Positions 38,154-47,113 are shown, counted from the first letter of the stretch. The stretch: 64,000 nt of DNA from Rhodococcus sp. B50 (GCF_013602415.1 NZ_WPAG02000002.1:2421480-2485479), one strand, 5' to 3'. Notes: a model not told the origin generated them from the sequence alone. Made by a program: numbers and translations.

Positions 38154-38948
38154 ATGGCTAACGCATTGCTCGAGGTCGATAACCTCAGCCACACCTACCA
38201 CACCGACCGCGGTGAACAGCGTGTCCTGAACGGGCTGTCGTTCTCGGTCGACGACGGCGAGTTCGTCTCGATCGTCGGACCGTCGGGCTGCGGCAAGACC
38301 ACTCTCCTGCGCACCCTCTCCGGCCTCCTCAAACCGACAGGCGGCACCATCTCACTCGGAGGACGGGTGATCGACGGCGTTCCCGAAGGACTCGCGATGG
38401 TCTTCCAGGACTACCGCGCTTCACTGTTTCCCTGGCGAAGAGTTGGAGCCAACGTCGAATTCCCCCTGCTCGGAATCGTCGGAAAATCCGAACGACGCGC
38501 CCGCACAGCCGAATCCCTCGCCGCCGTCGGACTCGAGGGAATGGAGGAACGCTACCCGTGGCAACTGTCCGGCGGTATGCAGCAACGTGTCGCAATCGCC
38601 CGGGCTCTCGCGATGCAGCCGAAACTGCTACTGATGGACGAACCGTTCGCATCCGTCGACGCCCAGACACGATCGGACCTCGAAGACCTTCTCCTACGGG
38701 TACGCGATCGATACGACATGACGATCCTGTTCGTCACGCATGACGTCGACGAGAGCGTCTACCTGAGCACTCGGGTCGTCTCGCTGAGCAAAGCACCGAC
38801 AGTCAAGACCGCGGACCTGCGTATCCCGCTCGATTTCCCCCGCGACCAGATCCGCACTCGCGAAGAGGAACTGTTCGTCACCACCCGCGGCGAAGTCGCC
38901 CGCCTCATCCGGCAAGCGTGTCCCGGCGGCCTGCACGTCGAAGTCTGA
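38154..38948 (+). CDS. ABC transporter ATP-binding protein (SsuB/TauB-like)
   Basis: 264 residues. Walker [11 protein letters not shown]-loop [13 protein letters not shown], signature [15 protein letters not shown], Walker [10 protein letters not shown]-loop VTHDVDE. Energises the importer made with the two preceding permeases and the following lipoprotein. Confidence 0.93.
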   Translation: MANALLEVDNLSHTYHTDRGEQRVLNGLSFSVDDGEFVSIVGPSGCGKTTLLRTLSGLLKPTGGTISLGGRVIDGVPEGLAMVFQDYRASLFPWRRVGANVEFPLLGIVGKSERRARTAESLAAVGLEGMEERYPWQLSGGMQQRVAIARALAMQPKLLLMDEPFASVDAQTRSDLEDLLLRVRDRYDMTILFVTHDVDESVYLSTRVVSLSKAPTVKTADLRIPLDFPRDQIRTREEELFVTTRGEVARLIRQACPGGLHVEV

Positions 38949-39001
38949 GCCCGTCACACCACCCCCCGAAGTTCCCCCCTCGACCGGAACCTGGAGAACA
39001 C

Positions 39002-39961
39002 ATGAAGACACGATTCGCACGAGTGTGCGCGGCCGTGGCCACCCTCGCACTGGCCGGCACCGTCGCCGCCTGCGGGGGCGAGGCCTCCTCCTCCGGGGCC
39101 CCCTCCGAAGACGGCATCACCCGCATGACGCTGTCCATCCCTCCCGTCGGAGATTCTCTGCCGGTGTACGTCGCCCAGATGAAGGGCTACTTCGCAGACA
39201 ACGATCTCGAGATCGAACTGACCCCGGCAGCCAACGGGGCGACTACGATCAATGCGTTGATCTCCGGCAGCACCGACCTCGCGCTGGTGTCCTACCCGTC
39301 GATCATCAAAGCAGTCGGCTCCGGTCTGCCCGTCACGATCGCTGCAACAGGCATCGATGGAACAGACGATTACAAGGGCGGCATCTACGTACGGAGTGAT
39401 TCCTCCGCCGCCACGGCAGCAGACCTGCTGGGCAAGAAGGTCGCTACCCCCTCCCTCGGATCCGTGGGCGACATCTTCCTCCGAGGCGTTCTCCTCTCCG
39501 AAGGTTTGGATTACAACCAGGTCGACTTCGTCGAGCTTCCTCAGGCGAACATGGCTACCGCCCTTGCAGCCGGCGACGTCGACGCGGCATTCATCACCGA
39601 GCCGACACTGAGTTCCGCCCTCGAGACCGTCGATCTGCGCTCCATCGCATACCAGAACGGCCCGCAGGGTCTCTTCGCCACGTCGGAGAAAGTGATCGAA
39701 ACCAATCCCGACGCCATTCGTGCCTTCCGCGCGGCGCTTGCAAGGGCCGTCGAAGACATCGAGCTCGATCCTCACGCAGTAGCTGCAGAAACGCTGCCTC
39801 GGTTCTCGGACATGGACGAGGACACCGCGCGAAACATGAATCTGCCGGAGTACGTCACCGAGTACGACGCCGAGGACGTCCAATCCGTGATCGACCTCAT
39901 GGTGGAAGTGGGCATCGTCAAGGAATCGTTCAGCGCCGACAAAATGTATCGATCGCTGTAA
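39002..39961 (+). CDS. ABC transporter substrate-binding lipoprotein (NMT1/THI5-like)
   Basis: 319 residues. Signal peptide with lipobox VAAC (Cys near residue 24), then an NMT1/SsuA-type type-II periplasmic-binding fold (LSIPPVGDSLPVYVAQMKGYF, the usual start of this family's domain). Gives the importer its specificity; ligands in this family are flat ring compounds, sulfonates or nitrate. Likely imports the island's growth substrate. Confidence 0.9.
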   Translation: MKTRFARVCAAVATLALAGTVAACGGEASSSGAPSEDGITRMTLSIPPVGDSLPVYVAQMKGYFADNDLEIELTPAANGATTINALISGSTDLALVSYPSIIKAVGSGLPVTIAATGIDGTDDYKGGIYVRSDSSAATAADLLGKKVATPSLGSVGDIFLRGVLLSEGLDYNQVDFVELPQANMATALAAGDVDAAFITEPTLSSALETVDLRSIAYQNGPQGLFATSEKVIETNPDAIRAFRAALARAVEDIELDPHAVAAETLPRFSDMDEDTARNMNLPEYVTEYDAEDVQSVIDLMVEVGIVKESFSADKMYRSL

Positions 39962-40026
39962 CTGCGCCGGCTTCCTCACTTCATCACGTCACCTCATCAC
40001 GTCGATCCACAAGCAAGGACATCATT

Positions 40027-41175
40027 TTGAGCGGCACAGCACTCGTAGTGGGAACTGGAGAGTCCCCCTACACACGGCACGCCCCGCCAGGGACCACCAC
40101 CGGATCGGTCATCGCCGACGCTGTCCTGCGCGCACTCGCGGACGCAGGTCTGTCCATCCGTGACGTAGACGGTTTCGGAGTCTCGAGCTTCACCCTCGGG
40201 CCCGATCATGCTGTCGACCTCGCTTGGCGAATGGGTCTTCGCCTGACGTGGTTGATGCAGGACACCAATGGGGGTGCGAGCGCAGGCGGAATGCTCCAAC
40301 ACGCCGTACGTGCGATCGAAGCGGGTGACGCCTCCGTCGTCGTTCTTGCTGCCGGTGACGTGATGGACAAAGCAGCGCACGAACGGCTCGTTGCCACGTA
40401 CAACCGGGCGACCGAAGAACATCTGGCACCGCTGCCGATGTCGGGACCCAACGCACTGTTCGCGCTGCAGACGACACGTCAGATGCAGACCTTGGGTCTC
40501 GAGCGAGTGGACTACGGAAGGATCGCCACAACACAACGGACCTGGGCGAGCGCCAATCCTGGTGCTGTATATCGTGACCCGTTGACTCTCGACGAGTACC
40601 TGAACGCCCCGATGGTCGCCGGCCCCCTCGGACGATACGACTGCGTACCTCCGGTGACGGGCGCAGATGCGGTCGTGGTCGTTGCCGAACATCGCGCCGC
40701 GAAGGGTGGGCCCCGCGCTCGTGTCCTGGCCGTCACCACGTCGTACAACAGCGATGACCAGCTCGGCGACGGACTGGTTACAGGTCTCGCCGCTGTCGGA
40801 CCACGAGCGTGGGACCTCGCCGGCGTGGAGCCGAACGATGCGGATGTGGTGAGCGTCTATGACGACTATCCCTCCATGGTCGTCGCCCAACTCGCAGATC
40901 TGGGGTTCCTGACCCCGGACGAGGACACAAGCAAGTTCATCGCCGAGCGAATTGCGACCCGCGATCTTCCCGTGAACACCTCCGGCGGTCAGCTCTCCGC
41001 CGGCCAGGCCGGGTCCGCCGGAGGCATGCACGGGCTCGTCGAAGTCGCGCGCCAACTTCACGGACGGGCACCGGGTCGGCAGGTCGACGCCCGAATCGGT
41101 GTCGTCAGCGGCTACGGCATGGTGCTCTACAGGCACGGATCCTGTGCCAATGTGGCGATTCTGGAGGCGGCATGA
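40027..41175 (+). CDS. thiolase-like protein without catalytic Cys (Ltp2/retro-aldolase type)
   Basis: 382 residues, thiolase fold. The nucleophile loop, normally with Cys, reads DTNGGASAGGML; the catalytic His region reads SGGQLSAGQAGSAGGMHG (Gln in place of His); the second Cys loop is absent. The same pattern occurs in lipid-transfer-protein-like aldolases such as Ltp2, which need a DUF35 partner, and a DUF35 gene follows with a 4-base overlap. TTG start with AAGGAC 8 bases upstream. A CoA-thioester retro-aldolase is more likely than a thiolase. Confidence 0.85.
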   Translation: MSGTALVVGTGESPYTRHAPPGTTTGSVIADAVLRALADAGLSIRDVDGFGVSSFTLGPDHAVDLAWRMGLRLTWLMQDTNGGASAGGMLQHAVRAIEAGDASVVVLAAGDVMDKAAHERLVATYNRATEEHLAPLPMSGPNALFALQTTRQMQTLGLERVDYGRIATTQRTWASANPGAVYRDPLTLDEYLNAPMVAGPLGRYDCVPPVTGADAVVVVAEHRAAKGGPRARVLAVTTSYNSDDQLGDGLVTGLAAVGPRAWDLAGVEPNDADVVSVYDDYPSMVVAQLADLGFLTPDEDTSKFIAERIATRDLPVNTSGGQLSAGQAGSAGGMHGLVEVARQLHGRAPGRQVDARIGVVSGYGMVLYRHGSCANVAILEAA

Positions 41176-41480
41176 GCATCATCGTTCAGTCCTGCCGGAA
41201 CTGCGGCGAACACTATTTCCCGTATCGCCTCGTCTGTCCCGCATGCGGGGAAGCGAGTTTCGCCGACGTCGAGATCGATTCCGGCACCGTCGAGGATGTG
41301 GTCCGGACCGCCGCCGATGTGGCCATCGGCACCGTACGGTGCGGGCCGCGCCTGTGCGTCATCGCCCGATTGACGCCGACCGACCTGCGTCCCGGCGCGG
41401 TGGTGGCACTGAACCACACGATCACCGACGGTGCCGATCCGGCCGGTTTCGTGCCGGCCCGTACCCCCGGTCTGCAGTGA
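41172..41480 (+). CDS. DUF35 zinc-ribbon/OB-fold protein, partner of the thiolase-like gene
   Basis: 102 residues: rubredoxin-like zinc ribbon with CRNC and CPAC (residues 8-25), followed by an OB-fold. In Ltp2-ChsH2 and archaeal HMG-CoA synthase complexes the DUF35 protein binds the CoA end of the substrate or passes it between enzymes. Translationally coupled to the preceding gene (ATGA). Confidence 0.9.
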   Translation: MSIIVQSCRNCGEHYFPYRLVCPACGEASFADVEIDSGTVEDVVRTAADVAIGTVRCGPRLCVIARLTPTDLRPGAVVALNHTITDGADPAGFVPARTPGLQ

Positions 41481-41497
41481 AAGGAAACCTACATCCA

Positions 41498-43096
41498 GTG
41501 AACAGCAATCGATTTCCCGACGATCTGAGCCCGACCGACATGACGTTGCCGGGCATGTTGAGCCTTCGAGCACGATTGACCCCACACGCTCCCACCCTCA
41601 TCTTCGGTGAGACCCGCCGTACTGCAGCGGAGATGCGCGAAGCAGTGGCCCGAACCGGGCACATGCTGCACAGTCACGGCGTGCACCGAGGGGATCGAGT
41701 GGCGCTGATGTCCTCGAACCGAATCGAGTTGCTCGACCTCATTCTCGGCTGCGCATGGATCGGGGCCGTGGCCGTCCCCATCAATACGGCGGCGCGCGGC
41801 ACCCAACTCCATCAGGTCCTCAGCAACTCCCAGGCACGTCTGCTGGTCATCGAATCCGCGCTCATCGAGCATGTGCAGGCCATCGCGCCGCTGGAGGATG
41901 TGACCGACGTCTGGCTGATCGACTCCCGCCCAGGTCACGACGATCTCCCGTGGCGGACCGTATCGTTGCCCACAGCTACGGAACAGATCGATCCGATTCG
42001 CCCCGAACTCGGCGATCCGGCAGTGATTCTGTACACCTCCGGCACCACGGGCGTTTCCAAGGGCGTCGTCTGCCCTCATGCCCAGTTCTACTGGTGGGGC
42101 CGCAATGTCACCGCTCAGCTCGGCATCACATCCGAGGACACTCTCTACACCTGTCTCCCCCTCTTCCACACCAACGCACTCAATGCGTTCAGCCAGGCGC
42201 TGGTGGCAGGCGCATGCTACGCCGTGGGCCCCCGCTTCTCGGCCTCCCGGTTCTGGGTCGATGCAGCGCAGAACAACGCCACGTTCACCTACCTGTTGGG
42301 TGCGATGGTGAGCATTCTCTGCAGCAAGCCCGAAAGCTCCGCCGATCGAGCACACAATGTCCGCGCTGCCCTCTCTCCCGCCACCCCGGCAAAGCTGCTC
42401 ACCCCTTTCCGAGAGCGTTTCGGAGTGACCCTGATCGACGGATACGGCTCTACCGAAACCAACGCGATCATCTCCTCGTCCCGCACCGAGCAGAGGGCCG
42501 GATACATGGGACGGATCCAGCCCGGCTTCGTCGCCCGAGTCGTCGACGAGCACGGTCTGGAAGTCGAACCCGGAACTCCCGGGGAACTGCTTCTTCGCAG
42601 CGAACAACCGTTCGCCTTCGCATCGGGGTACTTCCGAATGCCCGAAGCTACGGTGGAAGCCTGGCAAGACCTGTGGTTCCACACCGGTGATCGCGTGGCG
42701 ATCGACGCCGACGGCTGGGTTCGCTTCGTCGATCGGATCAAGGACGTCATTCGTCGACGAGGCGAGAATATTTCGTCGGTCGAGGTGGAGCAGGCACTGC
42801 GCCTACATCCGAACATCGACGACGCTGCCGTCTTCGCCGTCGAGTCGGAACTCGGCGAGGACGAGGTGATGGCCGCCGTGGTGGTCGAACCGGGCGTGAG
42901 ACTCGACTTCGAGGAAGTCACTGCATTCTGCGAGCCCCGCCTGGCCTACTTTGCCATCCCTCGATTCTTCTCGGTGCACCAGGCGCTCCCCCTCACGGAG
43001 AACGGGAAGGTGAACAAGAACGTTCTTCGCAAACTCGGAGCCGACGCCGCCGTCTGGGACCGAGAATCCGCCCGTATTCGTGTCAGCGCACCCTGA
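41498..43096 (+). CDS. acyl/aryl-CoA ligase (AMP-binding)
   Basis: 532 residues. ANL-superfamily motifs A3 YTSGTTGVSKGV, A5 YGSTE, A7 HTGDRVAIDADGW and A8 RIKDVIRRRGENISSVEVE; the C-terminal Lys in ENGKVNKN completes the site. Activates a carboxylic acid as its CoA thioester for the thiolase-like/DUF35 pair. GTG start; AAAGGA lies 11 bases upstream. Resembles CaiC/FadD-type ligases; the substrate cannot be read from sequence. Confidence 0.9.
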   Translation: MNSNRFPDDLSPTDMTLPGMLSLRARLTPHAPTLIFGETRRTAAEMREAVARTGHMLHSHGVHRGDRVALMSSNRIELLDLILGCAWIGAVAVPINTAARGTQLHQVLSNSQARLLVIESALIEHVQAIAPLEDVTDVWLIDSRPGHDDLPWRTVSLPTATEQIDPIRPELGDPAVILYTSGTTGVSKGVVCPHAQFYWWGRNVTAQLGITSEDTLYTCLPLFHTNALNAFSQALVAGACYAVGPRFSASRFWVDAAQNNATFTYLLGAMVSILCSKPESSADRAHNVRAALSPATPAKLLTPFRERFGVTLIDGYGSTETNAIISSSRTEQRAGYMGRIQPGFVARVVDEHGLEVEPGTPGELLLRSEQPFAFASGYFRMPEATVEAWQDLWFHTGDRVAIDADGWVRFVDRIKDVIRRRGENISSVEVEQALRLHPNIDDAAVFAVESELGEDEVMAAVVVEPGVRLDFEEVTAFCEPRLAYFAIPRFFSVHQALPLTENGKVNKNVLRKLGADAAVWDRESARIRVSAP

Positions 43097-43155
43097 CGGT
43101 CACTCGTCCACATCAGCGACTCACCAGGTCCACATCATTCGCAGGGGGTAATCGA

Positions 43156-44559
43156 GTGCTCGAGTACAAGAACTACATCGGCGGTCGATTCGTGGATGGG
43201 ACAGGGGCATTCGCTGCTATCGACCCGGCCACCGGACAACCCGCAGCCTGGGTACACGAGGCCGATATACGCCTCGCCGACCGTGCTGTGGACGAGGCGC
43301 ACGACATGTTCGACCGAGCATGGGGTCGAATCGACAGCGTCGAGAGGTGCGGAATCCTCTACGCTGTCGCCGCAGCTATCGAAGATCATTCCGATGCCCT
43401 GGTCGCTGCGGAGGTCACGGATACCGGACAACCGTCGAGCCATGTAGCCGAGTTCGACATCGTCCACGCCGCCGCACAGTTTCGTGCCTGTGCCGACGCA
43501 CTCGCCACTGCGATTTCGCACGTTACGCCCGGCCGCCGTCCTGCGACCTACCAGATCCGCAAACCGCTGGGTGTGGTCGGGGTGTTTCCCTCGTGGCGTC
43601 TACCACTCCTGTCCCTGGCCTCCGGCCTCGCTCCCGTTCTCGCCGCGGGAAACACCGCTGTCGTGAAACCGGCGGTCGATACACCGGGGACCGCGACGTT
43701 GCTGGCCGGAATTGCCACCGAAGCCGGTCTGCCGGCCGGCGTCTACAACGTCGTGCACGGGTTCGATACAGGGGCGGCATCGGAACGGTTGTCCAAACAT
43801 CACAGAGTACGCAGCATCCTGCAGGAGGAAGGACGACGGCTGCGACACCGGTCGGCGTCAGGGACACCGGAGCGGGTCACCTGCGTCGCGATCGTATGCG
43901 CGGATGCCGACATCGCTGCCGCGGCCGGGAGCATCGCGAGATCGATTGCGTTCAAGTCCGGCCAGTCCGATGCAAGCGTCGATCGCGTGTATATCGACCG
44001 GTCCGTGTACGACGAGATGTGCAGTCGCCTGACGGAGATCCTCGACAGCCAACATGCCGGCGCGGACTTCGGACCGCTCATCTCGCGACCACACTACGAA
44101 GCGGTAGTCCACGCTTTCGATCGCGCAGCAGCATCCGGATCGAAACGCATCACGGAACACGACCCGACCGACGTACCCCGCGACCTGCGTGACGGCTTCT
44201 GGATTCGGCCGACTCTCTGGGCGGCGGACGATCTGCCCCGAGCCCGAGCGTTCCAGCGCATCGACGGGCCTACCGCGATCCTCGTACCGTTCGACGACGA
44301 GCGTGAACTGAATCGGCGCGCCTTCTGCGGAGAGGGCCGTCTCTGGACCTCGATATGGACAAGGGCTCCCGAGCGGGGTCACGACCTCGCTCGAACGATC
44401 GACGCCGACACCGTCTGGGTCGACTCGTGGTTCGTCGACCACCCCTATCTTGCAGAACCTCCGGGAAAGACACACGACATGTATGACGCCGGAGATCCGG
44501 CGACGCGAATGAACTCGCACACCCACCTCACCAGAATCTTCTCCTTACCACCGGACTGA
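43156..44559 (+). CDS. aldehyde-dehydrogenase-like protein lacking catalytic residues
   Basis: 467 residues, clearly an ALDH-fold paralogue of the enzyme at 47114 (shared NYIGGRFVDG-type start, KPLGVVGVF, AGNTAVVKPAVDTPGTATLLA, GLPAGVYNVVHGF). But every catalytic landmark is changed: the oxyanion Asn of PWNLP is Arg (PSWRLP), the FTGS loop is replaced by SILQEEG, the general-base Glu of FELGGKN is gone, and the nucleophile of GQVCLC reads GQSDAS. Not frameshifted and codon use is normal, so it is maintained as a pseudoenzyme, perhaps a regulatory partner. GTG start, AGGGGG upstream. Confidence 0.85.
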   Translation: MLEYKNYIGGRFVDGTGAFAAIDPATGQPAAWVHEADIRLADRAVDEAHDMFDRAWGRIDSVERCGILYAVAAAIEDHSDALVAAEVTDTGQPSSHVAEFDIVHAAAQFRACADALATAISHVTPGRRPATYQIRKPLGVVGVFPSWRLPLLSLASGLAPVLAAGNTAVVKPAVDTPGTATLLAGIATEAGLPAGVYNVVHGFDTGAASERLSKHHRVRSILQEEGRRLRHRSASGTPERVTCVAIVCADADIAAAAGSIARSIAFKSGQSDASVDRVYIDRSVYDEMCSRLTEILDSQHAGADFGPLISRPHYEAVVHAFDRAAASGSKRITEHDPTDVPRDLRDGFWIRPTLWAADDLPRARAFQRIDGPTAILVPFDDERELNRRAFCGEGRLWTSIWTRAPERGHDLARTIDADTVWVDSWFVDHPYLAEPPGKTHDMYDAGDPATRMNSHTHLTRIFSLPPD

Positions 44560-44621
44560 CCGTCCGATCGCCGGAACACCAGAGTCTCTTCCCGATTCGG
44601 CAAAAGAGAAAGGAAGTCACC

Positions 44622-45416
44622 ATGTCAGCACACGCCCCCGTACGTATTCTGTATCAGAGCTACACGGACCCGGCCCTCCACCAGCCGTATCTCTCTCGGC
44701 TGGCCGACTACCTTGCCGGGATCGCCGCACCGGGTGTCTCGTTCGAGGTCCGCGGAATCAGCCCCGCAGACACTCAGCTGGGACGTCTGAGTGAGCTACG
44801 GTGCAGTGTCCAGTCCATCGCCGGCATCGTCGAAGCGGAACGGGAGGGGTTCGACGCGGTACTCGTCGGGCACTTCCAGGACGCGGGCCTGTTCGAGGCA
44901 CGGACCGCCGTCGACATCCCGGTCATCGGACACGGCGAAGCCAGCATGCATCAAGCATGCATGCTCGGTGGACGGGTCGGGATCGTCTCCATCGACCCCG
45001 TCTACCTCCCGTGGCATCACGAACAGATCCGTCGGTACGGACTCGAATCGAGAGTTGTCGACGTCCGATGCATGCAGATCACCCCCGACGAGGCAGTAGC
45101 TGCATACGATGATCCGGCCGGATACGAAGCAATCAAAAAGATGTTCCTCGACGCGGCACAGGCCATGGTCCGTGAGAGCGGCGTCGAAGTAGTGATGTCC
45201 GCAGGAGGATTGTTCGCATTGCTGAGCGCCACCGACACCGACCTGCAGTTGGACGGCGCCATGGTTGCCAATCCCACCTACCTCGCCGTGCGACAGGCAG
45301 AGCTCGCGGTCAGCGTTGCGCGGGCAACCGGCACACCCGTCTCGCGCGGAGGCACATTCGCCCGAGCCACTCCACGTGCAGTGGAAGAACTTCTCACTCT
45401 GATCGGAAGGAACTGA
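44622..45416 (+). CDS. Asp/Glu/hydantoin racemase-superfamily protein, atypical active site
   Basis: 264 residues of the Asp/Glu racemase superfamily (PVIGHGEASMHQACMLGGRVGIVSID). In classical hydantoin racemases the first catalytic Cys lies in a CFGDPGL-type loop; here it is GHFQDAGL, and the second position reads SAGGLF, so both cysteines seem to be missing. It may use other residues or have another activity, such as an isomerase or decarboxylase. RBS AAAGGAAG. In the island operon. Confidence 0.75.
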   Translation: MSAHAPVRILYQSYTDPALHQPYLSRLADYLAGIAAPGVSFEVRGISPADTQLGRLSELRCSVQSIAGIVEAEREGFDAVLVGHFQDAGLFEARTAVDIPVIGHGEASMHQACMLGGRVGIVSIDPVYLPWHHEQIRRYGLESRVVDVRCMQITPDEAVAAYDDPAGYEAIKKMFLDAAQAMVRESGVEVVMSAGGLFALLSATDTDLQLDGAMVANPTYLAVRQAELAVSVARATGTPVSRGGTFARATPRAVEELLTLIGRN

Positions 45417-45417
45417 A

Positions 45418-45834
45418 GTGACTGTGATGGAATACACCGCAGAGGCAACCGCAGACGGCAACGGCCGAAACGGCCGTGTCGCTTCGAACGACGGACTGGT
45501 CGACGTCGCTCTCGGCATCCCTGTCGAACTGGGGGGCGCCGGCGGCGGATCCAATCCCGAACAACTCTTCGCTGCCGGATACGCCGGTTGTTTCCTGTCG
45601 GCATTGTCGTCCGTTGCGCGTGTGCACAAGGTGCGGCTCACCGACCCCACGGTGACCGCGCGAGTCACGATCGCGGATCACGGTGAGGGGTTCGGTCTCT
45701 CGGTCGAGCTCGTGGTGAACATGCCCGGAGTCGACGAGGACGTTGCACGCACCGTGGTCGAGGGCGCACATCAGAAGTGCCCGTATTCCAAGGCAGTCCG
45801 GAACAACGTCGATGTCGCACTGACGCTGAAATAG
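45418..45834 (+). CDS. organic hydroperoxide resistance protein (Ohr/OsmC family)
   Basis: 138 residues. Two redox-active cysteines in the Ohr contexts GYAGCFLSAL (about residue 60) and HQKCPYSKA (about 125). Reduces organic hydroperoxides with a dithiol. GTG start one base after the upstream stop. It probably protects against peroxides formed by the island's oxygenase chemistry. Confidence 0.92.
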   Translation: MTVMEYTAEATADGNGRNGRVASNDGLVDVALGIPVELGGAGGGSNPEQLFAAGYAGCFLSALSSVARVHKVRLTDPTVTARVTIADHGEGFGLSVELVVNMPGVDEDVARTVVEGAHQKCPYSKAVRNNVDVALTLK

Positions 45835-45842
45835 TGCACTCC

Positions 45843-46787
45843 ATGCGAGCCGCCCTACTCCACCGCTACGGGCAGTCCCCACGGATCGAGCAGACCGAAG
45901 TCCCTCACCCTGTAGCGAACGAATCTCTGGTCGAAGTGGCGGCCGCCGCGGTCGGCCACCTGGACGTGACCATCGCGTCGGGCCGATTCTCGGTTCCGCC
46001 CCGCCTCCCCCACATCGGGGGGACCGACGCAGTCGGGACCATCGTCGAATCCGATCGATTCGAACCGGGAGTACGCGTGTTGGTCCGTGGCGGGGGGGTG
46101 GGCGTCAACCGGCCCGGATGCTGGGCCGAGTACGTGGCAGCCCCTGATACCGCGCTCATGGAGTTGCCCCGGTCTCTACCTCCAGCCGCAGCAGCCACTT
46201 TCCTCTCCCCCTCCACCTCCGGCTACCTCGCGGTCACGGGTGTCGCTCGGATAACACCCGGCGAACGGGTGCTCGTCACCGGAGCGTCGGGTGCCGTGGG
46301 CGCCGCCTCCGGCCAGTTCGCCCTCCATGCCGGCGCGGCGAGTGTCACCGGACTCGTCTCGACGCACGCCAAGGCCGCAACTCTCCCCCAGGGAGTCGAG
46401 CCGCTCGTGTCGTCTCCGGATGTCCTGGATCGTCTTGCATCGAAACCGATGTTCGACGTACTCATCGATACTGTGGGCGGACAACAACTGGCGAGCCTGC
46501 TCGGGGGCGTCGTGCCGGGAGGTCGGGCAGTCCTGATCGGCTACACACGCGGTGAAGCCGTCAGCCTCGACCTGCCCAACTTCCTCCTGCACGACGTGGC
46601 GCTACTACCCTTGAACATGATGCGCCGACGAGAGGAACAAGCGTCGCTCGTCCCGATGATGTGTGACCTGATCACCTCGGGCCGACTGGCGCTTCCCGTG
46701 CACGAGTTCGCTCTGCACGAACTACCCTCTGCTCTCGATGCCCTGAGGAACGGGCACGTCAACGGCCGCGCTGCCGTAGTCCTCTGA
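45843..46787 (+). CDS. MDR-family NADPH:quinone oxidoreductase
   Basis: 314 residues from ATG at 45843 (a GTG three codons earlier overlaps the ohr stop and is an alternative). GroES-like domain then a Rossmann fold with VTGASGAVGAASGQFA. No zinc-ligand cysteines are visible, as in zeta-crystallin/quinone oxidoreductase members. Reduces quinones or enones. Last gene of the upper island operon. Confidence 0.87.
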   Translation: MRAALLHRYGQSPRIEQTEVPHPVANESLVEVAAAAVGHLDVTIASGRFSVPPRLPHIGGTDAVGTIVESDRFEPGVRVLVRGGGVGVNRPGCWAEYVAAPDTALMELPRSLPPAAAATFLSPSTSGYLAVTGVARITPGERVLVTGASGAVGAASGQFALHAGAASVTGLVSTHAKAATLPQGVEPLVSSPDVLDRLASKPMFDVLIDTVGGQQLASLLGGVVPGGRAVLIGYTRGEAVSLDLPNFLLHDVALLPLNMMRRREEQASLVPMMCDLITSGRLALPVHEFALHELPSALDALRNGHVNGRAAVVL

Positions 46788-46803
46788 AGCACGCAACTTT
46801 CTT

Positions 46804-46825
46804 CCGGTGACAGGTTCACCCTGTC
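46804..46825. terminator. weak hairpin after the upper operon
   Basis: CCGGTGACAGG and CCTGTCCCGG pair around TTCAC with one bulge, 16 bases after the quinone oxidoreductase stop. No T-run. Confidence 0.35.
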
Positions 46826-47042
46826 CCGGAACCGATTTCGAGATGAACCGGGCCGCCGACACAAGCGCATCCGAGTCCTCGGGACCGATTTGCAGTGACG
46901 ACGCCTCCTCACCGTGTCGGAGTGCCCGGTCGATGGCATCGGTCGGACCCGAGATGCCCTCGTTCGGGGCGCCTTCTGTGTTCGGAGAACGGATCGGCCG
47001 AGTCGTCGACAAGAGCAAAGGCTGCGGCCCCTCTCCATTGCT

Positions 47043-47089
47043 ATTACAAAATGGGCATAGCAATCACGTGATTGGCATTTGCCCGTAAT
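47043..47089. promoter_or_regulatory. nested palindromic operator of the 3-hydroxyanthranilate operon
   Basis: Three nested repeats with a common centre: ATTAC...GTAAT (47043/47085), GGGCA...TGCCC (47053/47080) and the perfect 14-mer CAATCACGTGATTG at 47061-47074. It ends 24 bases before the ATG of the dehydrogenase gene. Likely bound by a dimeric regulator; the LysR site at 33851 shares the TATTACA string. Confidence 0.6.
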
Positions 47090-47113
47090 CGTTCGAGAAC
47101 TGAGGATTGAAAC

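Larger units (their letters stand above)
46788..47113. other. 326-bp spacer between the two island operons
   Basis: No convincing gene: the open frame at 46807-47088 has poor codon use. It holds a weak hairpin at its start and the large nested palindrome at 47043-47089 at its end, so it looks like terminator plus promoter/operator of the lower operon. Confidence 0.55.

Noticed and set aside
46807-47088. 93-codon plus-strand frame in the spacer between the island operons
   Set aside because: Atypical codon use, no RBS, and it runs into the nested palindrome; treated as non-coding.
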